From Algoriphagus marincola HL-49 (GTDB taxonomy: Bacteria > Bacteroidota > Bacteroidia > Cytophagales > Cyclobacteriaceae), in assembly GCA_001314815.1 (NCBI GenBank), contig LJXT01000025.1:1-34789 (forward strand): a DNA stretch of 34,789 nt. The letters run 5' to 3'. A program made the translations under genes and the position numbers. The notes beneath the pieces were generated by a model. It was not told where the DNA came from. It did no database searches and worked only from the letters and a program-made list of their open reading frames with translations. Of the stretch, positions 7,157 to 16,800 are shown piece by piece (the stretch's first letter is position 1; each line of letters begins with the position of its first letter).

Positions 7157-7195
7157 GAGGAATTCGGGAGTGGTAATTTTTACCCTCCCGGCCTC
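7157..7195. other. Stable hairpin in the sulfatase upstream region
   Basis: CGGGAG-T-GGTAA (7165-7176) pairs with TTACC-CTCCCG (7180-7190), 11 bp with one bulged T and a TTT loop. GAGG (7157-7160) and CCTC (7192-7195) can extend it. There is no U-tract on either side, so it is not a standard terminator. It lies about 140 bases upstream of the sulfatase ATG and could be a leader structure if transcription starts further upstream. I see no consensus promoter between 7022 and 7232. Confidence 0.5.
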
Positions 7196-7232
7196 TGCAC
7201 CAATCGCGAGTTTAGTTGCAGGTTAAATAAAT

Positions 7233-7267
7233 AGCCCCCAAGAAGTATTAGCTACTAATTGGGGGCT
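7233..7267 (-). terminator. Terminator after the ispG unit (possibly bidirectional)
   Basis: AGCCCCCAA (7233-7241) pairs perfectly with TTGGGGGCT (7259-7267). On the minus strand it is followed by ATTTATTTAA, on the plus strand by TTTGATTT. It lies 34 bases after the stop of the small membrane protein gene at 7302, which fits termination of the SDR-ispG-small protein unit. Confidence 0.75.
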
Positions 7268-7301
7268 TTTGATTTAAGATTTTTGAATTTAAATAAACAA
7301 C

Positions 7302-7496
7302 TTACATCAGTCGCTTGATCGTCCAGAAGATGATTGCGAAGAGGAAAATGAGGATAGAAATCTTATTGATTCCATGCATAATTCTCAAGTTGAAATTGGA
7401 TTTTTGATTAGGATCTGGTTTTTTAAAAACCCGAATGAAGTAATTACCCACTTCACCAAGCTTAAAAAACTCCTTTACTTTATTTTTTTCGGCCAT
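7302..7496 (-). CDS. Small single-helix membrane protein
   Basis: A 64-residue protein. Its polar, lysine-rich N-terminus starts MAEKNKVKEFFKLGEVGNYF and continues F-K-K-P-D-P-N-Q-K. One C-terminal transmembrane helix (I-S-I-L-I-F-L-F-A-I-I-F-W-T-I) ends in K-R-L-M. It resembles the short conserved hypothetical proteins seen beside housekeeping genes in Cytophagales (I have DUF6728 in mind, but this is from memory and unsure). No function can be deduced. It lies 70 bases downstream of ispG and just before a terminator, so it is probably the last gene of that unit. Its coding reality rests on the sensible charge pattern, ATG start and terminator placement. Confidence 0.7.
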   Translation of the reverse strand: MAEKNKVKEFFKLGEVGNYFIRVFKKPDPNQKSNFNLRIMHGINKISILIFLFAIIFWTIKRLM

Positions 7497-7566
7497 TTTT
7501 TCAATTTTGTCTTAGAACAGGTCCAGATTCAGAATAGTTTACAATTTTGGCTAAAATCAAAGGTTT

Positions 7567-9549
7567 TTAAATAGCCTCAGGTTCGGACCACATCCCATCT
7601 TCCCGGATGATCTCAATCAGCTCATCAACAGCCTTTTCCGATGGCACCGAACGCTTGATCACTTCTTTCCCTTTGTACAAAGTGATCTTTCCTTTTCCTG
7701 AACCCACGTAGCCATAATCCGCATCTGCCATTTCACCGGGACCATTGACGATGCAACCCATGATTCCGATTTTTACGCCTTTTAAATGGTCAGTGCGTTT
7801 TCTGATCATAGCCGTTGTTTCCTGAAGGTCAAAAAGCGTTCTACCGCAGGAGGGACAGGAAATATACTCGGTCTTGGACATTCGGGTTCTAGCTGCTTGA
7901 AGTACGCCAAAAGATACATTGTTGTGTAGCTTGATTTGCTCTAAAACCTCTTCTCGGGTATGTGATTTTTCCTTTTCTAAGGAAATTAGAATCCCGTCTC
8001 CCATTCCATCTACCAAAAGTCCACCCACATCAGTCGCTGCATACAGCATGGTTTGATCGGCTGTTTGGTCTGGATAACTCACCTTGACCACAACAGGAAC
8101 CTGAATTTGCTGATCCATCAAGGATACAAAAGCCCTTCTGAGTGCCGGCATGCCGTGAGCATTGGACGTCTTTAAAATCAGTACAAGATCCTTGCGGTTT
8201 CGAATTGATGGAATAACCTCGGACACTTGCGTATCAAAAACTTCAAGGAAATTCAATTGAGGATGAAAGTCTTGGGCAGATTGAAACTCTTCAAAGGTAT
8301 ACCTAGGATAGATATTTTCCCTAGTTTGGCTCTTTTCCCAAGTGGCAAAATTTTGGATCTCCCGCATGCCATTTGGCAACATAAAAGGAATGGGATGATC
8401 TCCTGAATACACAAAATCGCATCCGAGATCATTCATTTTCCATTTATCCAGTTCGGGTAAATAAAAATGACCAACTGCCTTCATTTCTTTCTCCGTAATC
8501 CCGTCAATACGAGAAATATCTGTGATCACCCGAGGCACATTCTGCCCTCCAAAATTGTAAATCTCAGCTGACTCACGCTTGGTATGCTCAAAAGGAGTGA
8601 TTGGATATTTCTCAATTGGCTCGATCGCAGCATGAGGTGATCTTGAAATGTACCGATCAATGAGCGCCTTAGCTACCGGAGCCTCAAACTCCGGATCTTC
8701 AGTCAAAGAAACTCGTACCGTATCGCCAAGACCATCTTCTAGCAGGGTACCGATTCCCACGGCCGATTTGATCCGGCCATCTTCAGCCTCTCCTGCTTCT
8801 GTTACCCCCAAATGAAGTGGGTAAGGCTTAAATCCTCCTTCATTTAGCTTTTGCACAAGCAGGCGATAAGCCTGCACCATAACCTGAGTATTGGAGGACT
8901 TCATCGAAATCACGATGTCATGATAATTTTCATCCTCACAAATCCTCAAAAACTCCAAAGCCGATTCAACCATCCCCAATGGGGTGTCGCCATAGCGGCT
9001 CATAATCCGATCTGAAAGCGAGCCATGATTAGTCCCGATTCGCATAGCTGTACCATTCTCTTTGCAAATTTTCACCAAAGGCAAAAAACGCTCTCGGATT
9101 CGCGCTAGCTCTTCTTGGTAACTTTCATCGGTATATTCGATTACCTCAAATTTCTTCTTGTCGGCATAATTTCCCGGGTTGATTCGAACTTTCTCCACAA
9201 TCCCCGCCGCTATTTCCGCTGCATTTGGGGTAAAGTGAATATCAGCTACCAACGGGGTGCTGTACCCTCGCCTTCTAAGTTCATCTCGAATATTCCTGAG
9301 ATTTTCAGCTTCCTTGATACTAGGTGCTGTAATGCGGATTAGTTGACATCCACTTTCGATCATTCGGATGCATTGCTCCACAGAGCCCATGGTATCCATA
9401 GTATCTACTGTGGTCATTGATTGGACCACGATGGGATTATCTCCACCGATGATGACATCGCCTACACGCACCGGAATAGTCTTTCGTCTGCAATAGGATG
9501 TGAGGCTGTCGCAATAGTTTAGCTCCGCAGTTTGAATGGTTGGGTTCAT
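7567..9549 (-). CDS. ispG: 4-hydroxy-3-methylbut-2-enyl diphosphate synthase, large form
   Basis: IspG (GcpE) performs the penultimate step of the MEP isoprenoid pathway, reducing methylerythritol cyclodiphosphate to HMBPP with a [4Fe-4S] cluster. The 660-residue length, against about 370 in E. coli, marks the insert-containing form of Bacteroidota, Chlamydiae and plants. The N-terminal TIM-barrel contains V-Q-S-M-T-T-V-D-T-M-D-T and L-V-A-D-I-H-F-T-P. An extra domain lies in the middle, and the C-terminal cluster domain has C565-P-S-C568, C599 in I-M-G-C-I-V-N-G-P-G-E and E606, the expected ligands. A TTG at 9597 would overlap the SDR gene. ATG at 9549, 4 bases after the SDR stop, is chosen. 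The product acts in the cytosol. Confidence 0.96.
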   Translation of the reverse strand: MNPTIQTAELNYCDSLTSYCRRKTIPVRVGDVIIGGDNPIVVQSMTTVDTMDTMGSVEQCIRMIESGCQLIRITAPSIKEAENLRNIRDELRRRGYSTPLVADIHFTPNAAEIAAGIVEKVRINPGNYADKKKFEVIEYTDESYQEELARIRERFLPLVKICKENGTAMRIGTNHGSLSDRIMSRYGDTPLGMVESALEFLRICEDENYHDIVISMKSSNTQVMVQAYRLLVQKLNEGGFKPYPLHLGVTEAGEAEDGRIKSAVGIGTLLEDGLGDTVRVSLTEDPEFEAPVAKALIDRYISRSPHAAIEPIEKYPITPFEHTKRESAEIYNFGGQNVPRVITDISRIDGITEKEMKAVGHFYLPELDKWKMNDLGCDFVYSGDHPIPFMLPNGMREIQNFATWEKSQTRENIYPRYTFEEFQSAQDFHPQLNFLEVFDTQVSEVIPSIRNRKDLVLILKTSNAHGMPALRRAFVSLMDQQIQVPVVVKVSYPDQTADQTMLYAATDVGGLLVDGMGDGILISLEKEKSHTREEVLEQIKLHNNVSFGVLQAARTRMSKTEYISCPSCGRTLFDLQETTAMIRKRTDHLKGVKIGIMGCIVNGPGEMADADYGYVGSGKGKITLYKGKEVIKRSVPSEKAVDELIEIIREDGMWSEPEAI

Positions 9550-9553
9550 AGTA

Positions 9554-10258
9554 TCAGATATCTCCGAGTTGTGGTCGAATGGTAATTTCCTCAACAACCG
9601 AGGCAGGAGAAAGGTTATAAGCTGCCCAAACGGTATCAGCTACATCCTCGGCTTTCATAAAACGCTCAATGGGTAGATCCACTCCCTCCCAGCTCGCAGT
9701 AAAGGTCGCTCCTGGAAGGATAGATGTCACCTTGATTCCAAATGGTTTCATTTCTTCCCGCAGACACTTGGTCATTCCCAACATGGCCCATTTGGATATT
9801 GCATAACTACCTCCATTAGGATAGGCAGTCGTCCCAGCTATTGATCCCATACTAAATACATGCCCTGATTTGCTCTCCATCATTTGAGGAAGAATGGCTC
9901 GTACGAGGTAATAAGCTGAATATAAATTCGTCTCCATCATGAGTTCAAAATTGCCTTCTGGCTCTTCATGAATGGCTCCTGGAAGAAATACCCCCGTGTT
10001 ATTCACCAAGACATCTACCTTAGAAAATTCATTGGCTTTTTGTGCCAAATTCATTACTTCTTCCTTTTTGGAAAGATCAGCTTGAACAGTCAGTACTCTT
10101 ACAACTGAATTGATAGCTTGAAGCTCTTTCTCTAAGGTTTGTAAGTCATCAGCGTTTCTGGCGCAGGTAATTATATCAAATCCTTCTTTTGCAAACCGGA
10201 GACAAATAGCCCTTCCGATGCCTTTTGTTCCGCCTGTGACGAGGATACATTTTCCCAT
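9554..10258 (-). CDS. Short-chain dehydrogenase/reductase (SDR)
   Basis: A 234-residue classical SDR. T-G-G-T-K-G-I-G (8-15) is the NAD(P)-binding glycine motif, N-N-T-G (86-89) replaces the usual NNAG, and the catalytic residues S139, Y152 and K156 (Y-A-I-S-K) are all present. It is similar in size to FabG-type 3-oxoacyl reductases and to sepiapterin-reductase-like enzymes, so the substrate cannot be given. Being 4 bases upstream of ispG, it is co-transcribed with it, but no step of the MEP pathway is known to need such an enzyme. A TAACTTTG box lies about 50 bases upstream of its ATG. Confidence 0.92.
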   Translation of the reverse strand: MGKCILVTGGTKGIGRAICLRFAKEGFDIITCARNADDLQTLEKELQAINSVVRVLTVQADLSKKEEVMNLAQKANEFSKVDVLVNNTGVFLPGAIHEEPEGNFELMMETNLYSAYYLVRAILPQMMESKSGHVFSMGSIAGTTAYPNGGSYAISKWAMLGMTKCLREEMKPFGIKVTSILPGATFTASWEGVDLPIERFMKAEDVADTVWAAYNLSPASVVEEITIRPQLGDI

Positions 10259-10306
10259 GAGATTGTTCGTGTTTTAATAGTTAGTATGACAACTATCTAG
10301 CATTGG

Positions 10307-10314
10307 CAAAGTTA
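10307..10314 (-). promoter_or_regulatory. Candidate -7 box upstream of the SDR-ispG unit
   Basis: TAACTTTG (10314-10307 on the minus strand) matches the Bacteroidota -7 consensus TAnnTTTG exactly, 48 bases before the SDR start. No TTG is found at the expected -33 distance, where the sequence is the 3' end of the outer-membrane protein gene. The call is therefore partial. Confidence 0.45.
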
Positions 10315-10324
10315 CATTTTTTTA

Positions 10325-13300
10325 TCAAAAGAGTGCGGAAACCTGCATCCTTCCAACGTGAACTACTCGATCAAGCCCCTGAGAATTCCGGCCCTCGTAG
10401 ACCAAATTCATCTGAAGTCCCTCCCCGATTTTCTGAAGCCAATTGAGGGACCAAGTGATATTGGTACCAGGTGTCAAGGCTTGGAGCATTTCATAACCGA
10501 CCGGAGAATTAACCACGCCATTGTAGTCTATCTCGATCCATTTAAGATTCGCGGTCAAAGTCGTCTTAATGGCTTTTGCAAGTCGAAAATCCATTCCTGT
10601 CTGATGAAGCATGGCTCTTTCATCCGATTCCAAGTTGGAGGTATTTTGCTTTTGGGTATAAGAATAGGTTGCCGTAGCCCTAAAAGAAGGGCTGGGCTGC
10701 CATGCCAATTCAGGCCCTGTATTCAATTGCTTGATTAGGAAGTTTCGATTATCCAAAAAGTCAGAACTAGCAGCCTTCTCTCCGATGCTACCTACCCATC
10801 GCAAAGTAATCAAACCACCGAAATTAACCCGGGAATTAATTCGCCAATCCTTTTGGATTTGATCTTCAAAGCCTCCGGCCAATAATTGTTTGATTTGAGA
10901 ATCAAAGTACGAAAGATCCAACCCATATTTAGCCGAGGCACGATTAAAGAAAAAACTGGACCTCAGCACCTGTCTGAGTGACAGGATGTCCTCCCGATTC
11001 ACTGAGCCGATGAAGGGATTTATTCGATCCAAAAAATTATTTGAACTCACCTTTTTCTCAACACTTAGACTTGATGTATTAGAAAATTTAGCTAGCCAAG
11101 CTTTCAGGCCACCTTCTTCCTGCCAGCTGGCTGGAAACTTTGCCTGGAGTCTATAATTGAGCAGGGTGGTGTAAGCTTGAACATAGGTATCAGTCGGAAC
11201 AAAGATTTTTACATACAGCTTTTCTTCTGGATTGATCGCTAGGTAGAATTCATTCAATTGCTGAATTCCATCACCATTGTCATCTCGCCAAGTATGCGTC
11301 CCATCTCCATTCGGAGCCGGGATAAAAATATACTCCCGCTGAAGTTCCCTACCGCTTCCTAGGGCATAACTCAGCTCACTGCGAATCAGATTTTTTGCAA
11401 TAGCCCCCAAGTAGTCAACTTTGCCCATGACGGTCAATTCCTCCGGCAGATCTCTTCGAATGTATTCGATAGTCCTATAAGTGAAAGTCGACTGGAGACT
11501 GTGATTTTGCCATTGCTTTTGAAATCTTGCATTGGCAGTGAAAGCCCGGGTATCGGTCTCGAGCTCTCCCTCAAAAGGCGCTTTATCTTCTCGCCAAGCA
11601 GCATCGAGTCGGAATTTCGTTTTTAAGCTATCCTGATTCTGCAGGAAAATTAAGTGCTCCTGAAAATTCATCGCAGTACCCAAAACCGAATCACTCTCGA
11701 CCGCAATCACTGCATTTCTATCCAAGGAATAGCGATATCCCGGGACAAGCGCTTTGGACTTGTAAGTAATCTCTCCGAGGTAGCGCTGCCAGTCTGAGCG
11801 GATACTATCCTGATCACTTTTGAGCAGGAAAAACTCATTTCGAAGCCGAATTCTATTCCCAATCTCCGTATTCCAGTTGGCCTTGTGTTGTTGTCCGCTG
11901 AGCATCTCTGCCCTATTTCGAAGATAAAGCTGATAGTCAAAGCGATTGAATCCATCCTTCTCTAAACTGACATCTGCTCTAAAAAGCCGCTCAGCAGCAG
12001 CCGTAGCAATCACAACCGCCGGATCTATGCCCCAATCCCGATCAAACTCAATAGATCGGAAACGATCAATGAAATTAAAGTTAGTGGAATTGTACTCGAA
12101 TTCTGCACCCGACCGCAGCGTATATTCTGGGAGAAAATCCAGCTTTCTTCCTTCCGAACTTAAACCGACTTTCCAGCCGAGTCCCTGATTATTCTCATCG
12201 TCAATTTCAGAGAATAAATTTCGATCACGGGAAGACCAAGCAAGCTCAGAATAGATTTTCTCCTTTTCCCCAAGTTTTATTCGGGTACCTGCCGTGAGCA
12301 TTCGTCGGCTATCGGGTGCAGGAAGCTGGGTCAAAATGGAATAATCTCCCTGAGGCTGACCATTCACCCGGGGCACATATTCGAATACGGTCCCATTTGC
12401 CAATTGATTGACACGTCGATAATCTCCGTTTCCATTCCCTACGAGGGAGAAAGCAAGTTCAAAATGTGCTTCAGCCGGATCGGTGCTGTAGCGATAATAA
12501 GTAAAAGGAACTCCGGAACCGTCCAATTCCGTGATTCGCTCATAGAGGATTTTGCTTGGGTCATAAGCTACCGAATCTATTCTCGGGATGACGGCATTCT
12601 GAACCTGATCTCCCACACTACTCAGTAGACTCAATTCTTCCTGAGAAAACTCTGTGAATAATGGCCTGTTTCGGTTATCTCTCTCCTGATAATAATTGAA
12701 ATAGAGATCGACATTGCCCTTACTTTGGAGATGATTGGCTCCGATTATGGATCTGGAAAAATTCCGCTCTGCGTATTCAAAGTCAACGCGTATTCGGGAA
12801 AATTGAGTGATCAAAACGGAGGGAGTAAAAGTGATTTCAGCCTGATTGTAATCAATGACATAATCAGCATTGAAACCTCGCTGCAGTAATTTCCCGTCAA
12901 GAAAAACCCGTTCTGAATTGGCCATGACAATAATGAACCGCTCATTATTCGGCCCGGTAAGTCGGTAGGGGCCTAAAACCCCTTCAAGAGGAGGCACATT
13001 GATGGATGCGAATTTTCCTTTGGCGACAGAAGCAAAAGCCTGTGTACTGGCCTTCCATCCATTCGCCTGATACTCCGAAGTAAACCGCAAGCCCTGTACA
13101 TTTTTATAGTATCGCAAAAACTCCGATTCTCGCTGCTGAAGGACCACATCTCCAGCCGAAAGGTTGAAATTTTCATTGTACAACTCTATCAGCACATTAT
13201 CAAAATCCTGCAACTGTTGCGTATTTCCCTCTGGCTGGAAAGGAACATTCTGATCGGTGATACTAGCACGAATGCGTAGATTTTCTGCTATTTCTCCTTC

Positions 13301-13789
13301 CAATTGCAGATTCAAGGCAGAATTAACAAAGACATTCTGTGTATTCCCCACCGATATCCCGCGTGTCAGGCTACCGGATTTATAGAGATTAGTGGTGGGA
13401 AAAAGCTCTTCTCGAAAGTCAAAAATCTCTGAATCGACTACCCGATTATCGTAAAAACGAGCAGCCGAATCATAATCAACTCGGAGGCTTCTACGAGCTA
13501 CTGCTTGATCCCAGCGAAATGGGAAGGTGCGAAAGCAAATACGGATGTTGGAACTTTCAAAATCATCAGGAAAAATAACCTTTATCTGATTGGTATTCAG
13601 ATCAAAAGACCAATTCAGAGAATCGAACCCATCTCCTACTATTCGGATACTTTCCTCAATGACAGAAAGGGAGTCTAACTCTAAGCCTTGCTCCAGAAGG
13701 ACTACCTGATAATCCCTGCACTTCTCCTGTGCCTTCACTGCCGAAAGCGAAAAGCCGAAGATCAGGAAAAGAAGTATCAAAGTCCTCAT
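10325..13789 (-). CDS. Large outer-membrane barrel-like protein, unknown function
   Basis: A 1154-residue exported protein: signal peptide MRTLILLFLIFGFSLSAVKA, then Q. After about 110 residues comes a conserved-looking block, S-G-S-L-T-R-G-I-S-V-G-N-T-Q-N, N-L-Q-L-E-G-E-I, D-Q-N-V-P-F-Q-P-E-G-N-T-Q-Q-L-Q-D-F-D and G-D-V-V-L. I associate this block with SprA-like and related Bacteroidota surface proteins. The rest is rich in alternating aromatic/polar strands typical of beta-barrels, and the chain ends in V-S-A-L-F, fitting the C-terminal aromatic signal for barrel insertion. Around residues 835-847 D-D-N-G-D-G-I-Q-Q-L-N-E-F resembles an EF-hand calcium loop. A TTG at 13813 would add eight residues before the signal peptide; ATG at 13789 is preferred. 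It lies 39 bases downstream of the histidine kinase. Confidence 0.85.
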   Translation of the reverse strand: MRTLILLFLIFGFSLSAVKAQEKCRDYQVVLLEQGLELDSLSVIEESIRIVGDGFDSLNWSFDLNTNQIKVIFPDDFESSNIRICFRTFPFRWDQAVARRSLRVDYDSAARFYDNRVVDSEIFDFREELFPTTNLYKSGSLTRGISVGNTQNVFVNSALNLQLEGEIAENLRIRASITDQNVPFQPEGNTQQLQDFDNVLIELYNENFNLSAGDVVLQQRESEFLRYYKNVQGLRFTSEYQANGWKASTQAFASVAKGKFASINVPPLEGVLGPYRLTGPNNERFIIVMANSERVFLDGKLLQRGFNADYVIDYNQAEITFTPSVLITQFSRIRVDFEYAERNFSRSIIGANHLQSKGNVDLYFNYYQERDNRNRPLFTEFSQEELSLLSSVGDQVQNAVIPRIDSVAYDPSKILYERITELDGSGVPFTYYRYSTDPAEAHFELAFSLVGNGNGDYRRVNQLANGTVFEYVPRVNGQPQGDYSILTQLPAPDSRRMLTAGTRIKLGEKEKIYSELAWSSRDRNLFSEIDDENNQGLGWKVGLSSEGRKLDFLPEYTLRSGAEFEYNSTNFNFIDRFRSIEFDRDWGIDPAVVIATAAAERLFRADVSLEKDGFNRFDYQLYLRNRAEMLSGQQHKANWNTEIGNRIRLRNEFFLLKSDQDSIRSDWQRYLGEITYKSKALVPGYRYSLDRNAVIAVESDSVLGTAMNFQEHLIFLQNQDSLKTKFRLDAAWREDKAPFEGELETDTRAFTANARFQKQWQNHSLQSTFTYRTIEYIRRDLPEELTVMGKVDYLGAIAKNLIRSELSYALGSGRELQREYIFIPAPNGDGTHTWRDDNGDGIQQLNEFYLAINPEEKLYVKIFVPTDTYVQAYTTLLNYRLQAKFPASWQEEGGLKAWLAKFSNTSSLSVEKKVSSNNFLDRINPFIGSVNREDILSLRQVLRSSFFFNRASAKYGLDLSYFDSQIKQLLAGGFEDQIQKDWRINSRVNFGGLITLRWVGSIGEKAASSDFLDNRNFLIKQLNTGPELAWQPSPSFRATATYSYTQKQNTSNLESDERAMLHQTGMDFRLAKAIKTTLTANLKWIEIDYNGVVNSPVGYEMLQALTPGTNITWSLNWLQKIGEGLQMNLVYEGRNSQGLDRVVHVGRMQVSALF

Positions 13790-13828
13790 AGCCAATCCAG
13801 TCCTAGAGACCAAGGTAGCAATTACTAC

Positions 13829-16800
13829 CTATTGTGTGAGGGGGAAAGTTAGATAAAAAGTCGTCCCCTCTCCTATCTTCGTCTCAAACCATATCTTTCC
13901 ACCCGCTGTCTCTACACCGCTTCTTGCTATGGCGAGGCCCAAGCCTGAGCCTGTGGACTTGGTACTGAAATTCGGAATAAAGATCTTATCACGCAGTTCT
14001 TCGGGTATTCCTTTGCCGTTATCCGATATTTCTAAAAAGACATCCTGCTCAGTCATCCAAAGCCATACATTGATGACGGGTCGTTTATTCCCCTCTACCG
14101 CTTGCACTCCATTAATTATCAGGTTGGAAATCACCCTGCCAAAAAGCTTGTCATCACCTTGGATGGGTATTTCATTCGTGAATGAATCGTCTTTGAATAT
14201 CAAATCGAGCCGCTCGTCATTTTTGAACAAATCCAAAACTTTCATTAGCACGGACTTGAAGTTCATGCGCTCGTTTTTCGGCAGCGGCATTTTGGCAAAG
14301 GTGGAAAACGAACTCGCAATCCCGCTCAGGGCATCCACCTGATGGATCAGGGTTTCGAATGATTCCTTCAGTTTCGATGTGTCTTCAAGCCGGTCTTGTT
14401 GCTGTAGTCTGAGCAGATGCTGAAGCGTCAGCTTCATCGGTGTGAGTGGGTTTTTGATCTCATGGGCTACCTGTTTGGCCATTTCCCTCCAGGCAGATTC
14501 CTTCTCAGTAGAAGCTAACACCTTTTTACTTGCCTCTAGCTTGAAAAGCATGTTGTTGTATTCGTTGACCAGCATGCCGATTTCATCTTTTGTATCCCAG
14601 CGCATCGGCTCATTATTTTCAAGATTGGTGGTTTTGAGTTTTTGCGTCAGCAGTCGGAAGGGAAAAGTCAAATTCTGCGACACAAAATACGAAACGACCA
14701 AAAAGAGGATAAATATCACCACGAAAGCATTGAAGATATTGCTCATCACATCTGCTATCAGAGAGTTCAACTCGGACTCAGATTCAAAAAATGGGACAGA
14801 CAAAATCGCTACTTCTTCCTGATCAGAAGGTGGTAGAATCGCCAGGTAAACTGATTTATAGCTCAATGACCCCAGCCTCTCGTCCACAAGCAGCTGAATT
14901 TGGTTATTTTCTACAATCCCAGCCATCGCCACAGGGTTGATGAGTCTAGAGAGAAGCTTCTTATCAAAAATATTAGGCCGATTTGTGGCGATTAATTTGC
15001 CACTGGATTCATATAGATGCAGATCGGCAGCTACTGTATTTGACAAATTTACTATTTCCTCCTCCAGAGATTCCGGGTTGATCTCTGATGGAGAGCGGTC
15101 ATTCAGAAAATTGACCAGATTACTTCTAATCAAGAAAGCCTTCTGTAAATACTGCTCATCCAAATCTTCCCGATAGCTATTGGCCAACAGCCCAATGGTA
15201 ATAATAGAGATGATGATAATCGGAAAGAAAAAGGCGAAATTCAGATACAATTGAAGCTTGGTCGAATAATTGATTTCCAGATTTTTAAACCCTTTGAATA
15301 AGGAATTTGCCAGAATAGTTAGAAATGTCAAGATGATGAAAATGACAAAATAGAGCGAAATATTTCCCAAAAAGTAAGAGTAAGGTCTATTGGGTGATGA
15401 GATCAAAATCAATTCTGAACCATTGACCAAACCTAGATGGTGATAGCCTGCGACATGAATGCCACTCTGAAACAACTTGCTCTCCGTTAACCTGGACTTT
15501 AGCTCCGGATTCACATAATTAAATGACCCAAAATTACGGATTAGCTCTTCCTCGCGATAAACCGCATAATCATACTGGACGGGATCCAAACGTTCATTGT
15601 ATTCTTTATCCAATAGCAATCGCGGGTAAACCGAACCCGGCTGAACCCGGAGCTGCCGAAGCTCAAGAAAAACCGTTCCAACGCTATTCTGATCCCGAAT
15701 GACCGGCACAAAAGCCACAAACTGATTCTTGGGGTTGGACTCCTTGCCCCGAATAAAATACAATCCTCGCTGACTCGTCAGGTAATCAGATTTGATGTAA
15801 AGATCTCGCAATTCGTTCAAGCTTCGTTCATCCTGCGTATTGATCAAATCCTGACCTCTAGAAGAGAAAACCCGGATATTGACTTCAAATTGATCAAAAT
15901 AATTATCCAGGTAAATCCTTCTGATCTTTGTCTCGATAGGTTCTTTGGAAAGCAAAGGATCAGCAAGACGATTCTGAATAAATAAATCAGACTGAATCCT
16001 TCCAAAAACTTCACCGAGGAAAAACTCCGTCATCACATCACCTTCAATCAAATTTTGATTGGCGAATCGAATCTTAGATTGAATCAGTTCTTCCTTCTCA
16101 GTTTGGAAAGTTGCGATACCGGCTATCACGGCACAGATAAAACTCGCAAAGAAGAACGTTAAAAAGGTATTAAGGCCTAAGCGGAAAATATTTTGAAATA
16201 GGCTGAAGCGAATAATTGCAGTAAGAAAAAGGATATGGACAGTCCACGCTATTGCCAACCAAATCGAAATAAAACCTAAAACAAGTCCTATGGGTACAGC
16301 AACTATGTAAAGGTACTGGATCAAAATATTCCTCTTGATCGCTAGTTCAAATAGTAAGCTGATCAAGGTAAGATTGAGCATCACATAAACTGAAGCCCAC
16401 AAAAACACAATCAAAAAACTGATCCCTTCAAACCACCCAAAAGTGGGGATAATGGAAATATCCATTGCCCATTGAGAATTGAGGACAAGATTCTTAGGTA
16501 GCACCCAGACCAGGAAAAAGGCCATTGAGCTGAGAAAAACAAAAAAACCAAAAAACGCCCGCTGCTCCTGGGATGTTTTTAAAATCTTAATCTTGCGATG
16601 AAGTAATGGAGAGGCAAATTGAAAAACGATCATTCCTCCAATAGCCACTCCAAATAAAGTATTGATCAATAAGTCACCTAAACTGGAGTTCAGCCAAGAA
16701 GAGGCGAAGTTGGATGGATCAAATAATGGCAGGTTGAAATAAGAACCTGGAAAACCTAATACCAACATGACCAACCTAAAGGCTAAAAGTACTAAGCTCC

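Noticed and set aside
9549..9597. Upstream TTG start for ispG, adding 16 residues
   Set aside because: It would overlap the SDR gene. The ATG at 9549 lies 4 bases after the SDR stop and gives a normal IspG N-terminus.
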